Translations under genes and position numbers: made by a program
From: Candidatus Neomicrothrix sp. UBA2131
GTDB lineage: Bacteria; Actinomycetota; Acidimicrobiia; Acidimicrobiales; MedAcidi-G1
Assembly: GCA_002329075.1 (NCBI GenBank)
Contig: DCXR01000023.1
Coordinates: 1 to 11,418, forward strand
Direction of reading: 5' to 3'
DNA: 11,418 bases
The notes under the pieces: generated by a model
The model's input: only the letters and a program-made list of their open reading frames with translations
Told to the model about the DNA's origin: nothing
Database searches by the model: none
Shown: positions 10,048-11,418 of the stretch, one piece after another
Layout: each line of letters starts with the position of its first letter
Numbering within the stretch: the first letter of the stretch is position 1

Positions 10048-11114
10048 TGGCCCTCGCCGAATCTCCCTTCGCCGCACCCCACGAACTGGTGGCAGTACCC
10101 GCCACCCATCGGGGCAACATCCTCGACCCTGGCTTCGACCTGACGCTGCGCCCCATGCGCTATCCGGTGTTCTACGAGATGTACCGGGACGCCATCAAGA
10201 ACACCTGGACCGTCGACGAGATCGACTTCTCGGACGACATCCCCGACCTCGACCGCAGGCTCTCCCCCGCCGAGAAGCACCTCGTGAACCGGCTGGTGGC
10301 GTTCTTCGCAACGGGCGACTCGATCGTCGCCAACAACCTGGTGCTCAACCTCTACCAGCACATCAACGCCCCCGAGGCGAGGATGTACCTGTCGCGCCAA
10401 CTCTACGAAGAGGCCCTGCACGTCCAGTTCTACCTGACGCTGCTCGACAACTACATCCCCGACACGGCCGAGCGCGAGGCCGCCTTCGCTGCGATCCACA
10501 ACATCCCGTCGATCCGCAAGAAGGGCGACTTCTGCTTCAAGTGGATGGGCTCGGTGGACAATCTCGGCGACCTCGACACCGACGACGAGCGCCGGGCGTT
10601 CCTGTTGAACCTGATCTGCTTCGCCGCCTGCATCGAGGGGCTGTTCTTCTTCGGGGCCTTCGCCTACGTCTACTTCCTGCGCTCGAAGGGACTGCTCAAC
10701 GGCCTGGCGGCCGGCACCAACTGGGTGTTCCGCGACGAGTCGTGCCACATGAACTTCGCCTTCGAGGTCATCAACACGGTGCGGGCCGAGCAACCCGAGT
10801 TGTTCGACGACCGCCTGGCCGAGCAGATCACCGAGATGATCAGCGAGGCCGTCGAGTGCGAGCTGCAGTTCGCCGAGGACCTGCTGAGCCAGGGAGTGTC
10901 GGGCATGTCCACGGCCGACACCCGCGAGTACCTCCAGTTCGTCGCCGACCAGCGCCTCGCCCAACTGGGGCTGCGCCCGAAGTACGGCTCGAACAACCCG
11001 TTCGGGTTCATGGAACTCCAGGATGTCCAGGAACTCACCAACTTCTTCGAGCGCACGGTCGTCGCCTACCAGGTCGGCATCGAGGGCGACGTCGCCTTCG
11101 ACGAGGACTTCTAG
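10047..11114 (+). CDS. nrdB: Class I ribonucleoside-diphosphate reductase, beta (radical-generating) subunit
   Basis: A 355-residue small subunit with a di-metal ferritin-like fold that makes the tyrosyl radical used by NrdA. Metal ligands fit the E. coli pattern: D91, E122 and H125 (EALH), E197 (IEG), E231 and H234 (ESCH); the 34-residue E197-E231 spacing equals that of E204-E238. The radical tyrosine is Y129, four residues after H125. W54, D230 and Y341 match the electron-transfer residues W48, D237 and, probably, Y356. The tail ends in an acidic, Phe-terminated peptide (AFDEDF) of the type that docks into NrdA. ATG 10047 overlaps the nrdA stop as TGATG, with GAGG ten bases upstream, which suggests reinitiation. 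An in-frame GTG at 10038 would add three residues but leaves almost no space after GAGG. A conserved tyrosine argues against the Tyr-free class Ic and Ie types. Confidence 0.96.
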   Translation: MALAESPFAAPHELVAVPATHRGNILDPGFDLTLRPMRYPVFYEMYRDAIKNTWTVDEIDFSDDIPDLDRRLSPAEKHLVNRLVAFFATGDSIVANNLVLNLYQHINAPEARMYLSRQLYEEALHVQFYLTLLDNYIPDTAEREAAFAAIHNIPSIRKKGDFCFKWMGSVDNLGDLDTDDERRAFLLNLICFAACIEGLFFFGAFAYVYFLRSKGLLNGLAAGTNWVFRDESCHMNFAFEVINTVRAEQPELFDDRLAEQITEMISEAVECELQFAEDLLSQGVSGMSTADTREYLQFVADQRLAQLGLRPKYGSNNPFGFMELQDVQELTNFFERTVVAYQVGIEGDVAFDEDF

Positions 11115-11128
11115 GCCCGGCCCCCACA

Positions 11129-11161
11129 ACCGGGTTCCCTTCCCGGTCCCCCCGGACCGGG
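11129..11161. terminator. Overlapping GC-rich hairpins after nrdB
   Basis: CCCGGTCC (11142-11149) pairs perfectly with GGACCGGG (11154-11161) over a CCCC loop, giving an 8-bp stem. An alternative uses ACCGGG (11129-11134) with CCCGGT (11142-11147) over a seven-base loop. They begin 14 bases after the nrdB stop. There is no T-run. They probably help end transcription together with the next hairpin. Confidence 0.5.
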
Positions 11162-11167
11162 TCCCCA

Positions 11168-11195
11168 GACGAGGCCCCCGCAAGGGGGCTTCGTC
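11168..11195. terminator. Strong bidirectional terminator hairpin between convergent genes
   Basis: A 12-pair stem joins 11168-11179 (GACGAGGCCCCC) with 11184-11195 (GGGGGCTTCGTC), with one G-T wobble and a GCAA loop, a stable GNRA tetraloop on the + strand. It lies 53 bases after the nrdB stop and 14 bases beyond the stop of the opposing gene, where it can serve both. No T-run follows on either strand, as is often the case in actinobacteria. Confidence 0.75.
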
Positions 11196-11209
11196 GCGTG
11201 TGGGGTCGG

Positions 11210-11418
11210 CTACCCGGCCTCGTCGGGCTCCTCGGAACCGCCGTCGCGGTTGCGGAGGGCGAGGGCGGCTGCTCCCGCCGCCAGGACCGCTGCGGCGCCG
11301 ATGCCGATGACGAGGCCCGAACCGCCGCCGCCATCCGAGGCTGCGGCGGTCGTCTCGGCGGCCTTGGCCAGCGTCGTCACGGGCGTCTGGGTGGTGGTCG
11401 GTGCAGCCGTCGTCGTCG
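11210..11418 (-). CDS. C-terminal part of a membrane-anchored surface protein (partial)
   Basis: Read on the minus strand, an open frame enters from the window edge and ends at TAG (complement of 11210-11212), giving 68 visible residues. It starts with a Thr/Ala/Pro linker (TTTAAPTTTQTPVTT), passes a Gly/Ser-rich spacer, then a hydrophobic stretch SGLVIGIGAAAVLAAGAAALAL that suits one transmembrane helix. It closes with a basic RNR and a short acidic tail (EEPDEAG). This arrangement is typical of secreted actinobacterial proteins held by a C-terminal membrane helix: the domain outside the cell would lie upstream, beyond this window, so function cannot be told. I see no LPXTG sortase motif in the visible part. 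The gene converges on nrdB and shares its terminator. Confidence 0.7.
   Translation of the reverse strand, partial: TTTAAPTTTQTPVTTLAKAAETTAAASDGGGGSGLVIGIGAAAVLAAGAAALALRNRDGGSEEPDEAG

Overview
This is a GC-rich window of bacterial chromosome with tightly packed genes, almost all on the + strand. Base composition, the weak or absent Shine-Dalgarno sequences and the protein types (a FadD3-like acyl-CoA ligase, a long IleS, secreted proteins ending in one membrane helix) suggest Actinomycetota, probably class Acidimicrobiia. That placement is inferred from my memory of protein similarity, not from a search.

Layout. Positions 1-96 hold the acidic C-terminal tail of a + strand protein whose body lies outside the window. 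A tight + strand group follows: a phytanoyl-CoA dioxygenase (PhyH)-family Fe(II)/2-oxoglutarate oxygenase (118-999), a FadD3-like AMP-forming acyl-CoA ligase (1023-2600) and an unrecognised 515-residue protein with beta-propeller-like strands (2619-4166). The gaps between these are 18-23 bases. The ligase could make an acyl-CoA that the oxygenase or a later beta-oxidation route uses, perhaps from an isoprenoid or steroid side chain. After 61 bases comes ileS, isoleucyl-tRNA synthetase (4228-7371), with its catalytic and editing motifs intact.

The 249-base gap 7372-7620 is the only real regulatory region. It holds a GC-rich hairpin behind ileS, a TTGACA promoter in a locally AT-rich patch, a 22-bp palindrome lying between the -35 and -10 elements, and a 5' leader that can fold beside a strong purine-rich ribosome binding site. 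It drives nrdA and nrdB (7621-10047 and 10047-11114). These encode a class I aerobic ribonucleotide reductase and overlap by one base. All the iron ligands, the radical tyrosine and the radical-transfer residues I looked for are present.

Beyond nrdB, strong hairpins (11129-11195) separate it from a convergent - strand gene. Only the C-terminal 68 residues of that gene are in the window: a Thr/Ala-rich linker, one membrane helix and a short charged tail, typical of a surface-anchored protein.

I found no rRNA, tRNA, CRISPR array, transposon or phage gene, and no convincing evidence of a new multi-gene system. The points most worth a second look are the palindrome in the nrdA promoter, the unrecognised propeller-like protein beside the oxygenase and ligase, and TANNNT motifs just upstream of two start codons that suggest leaderless transcription.
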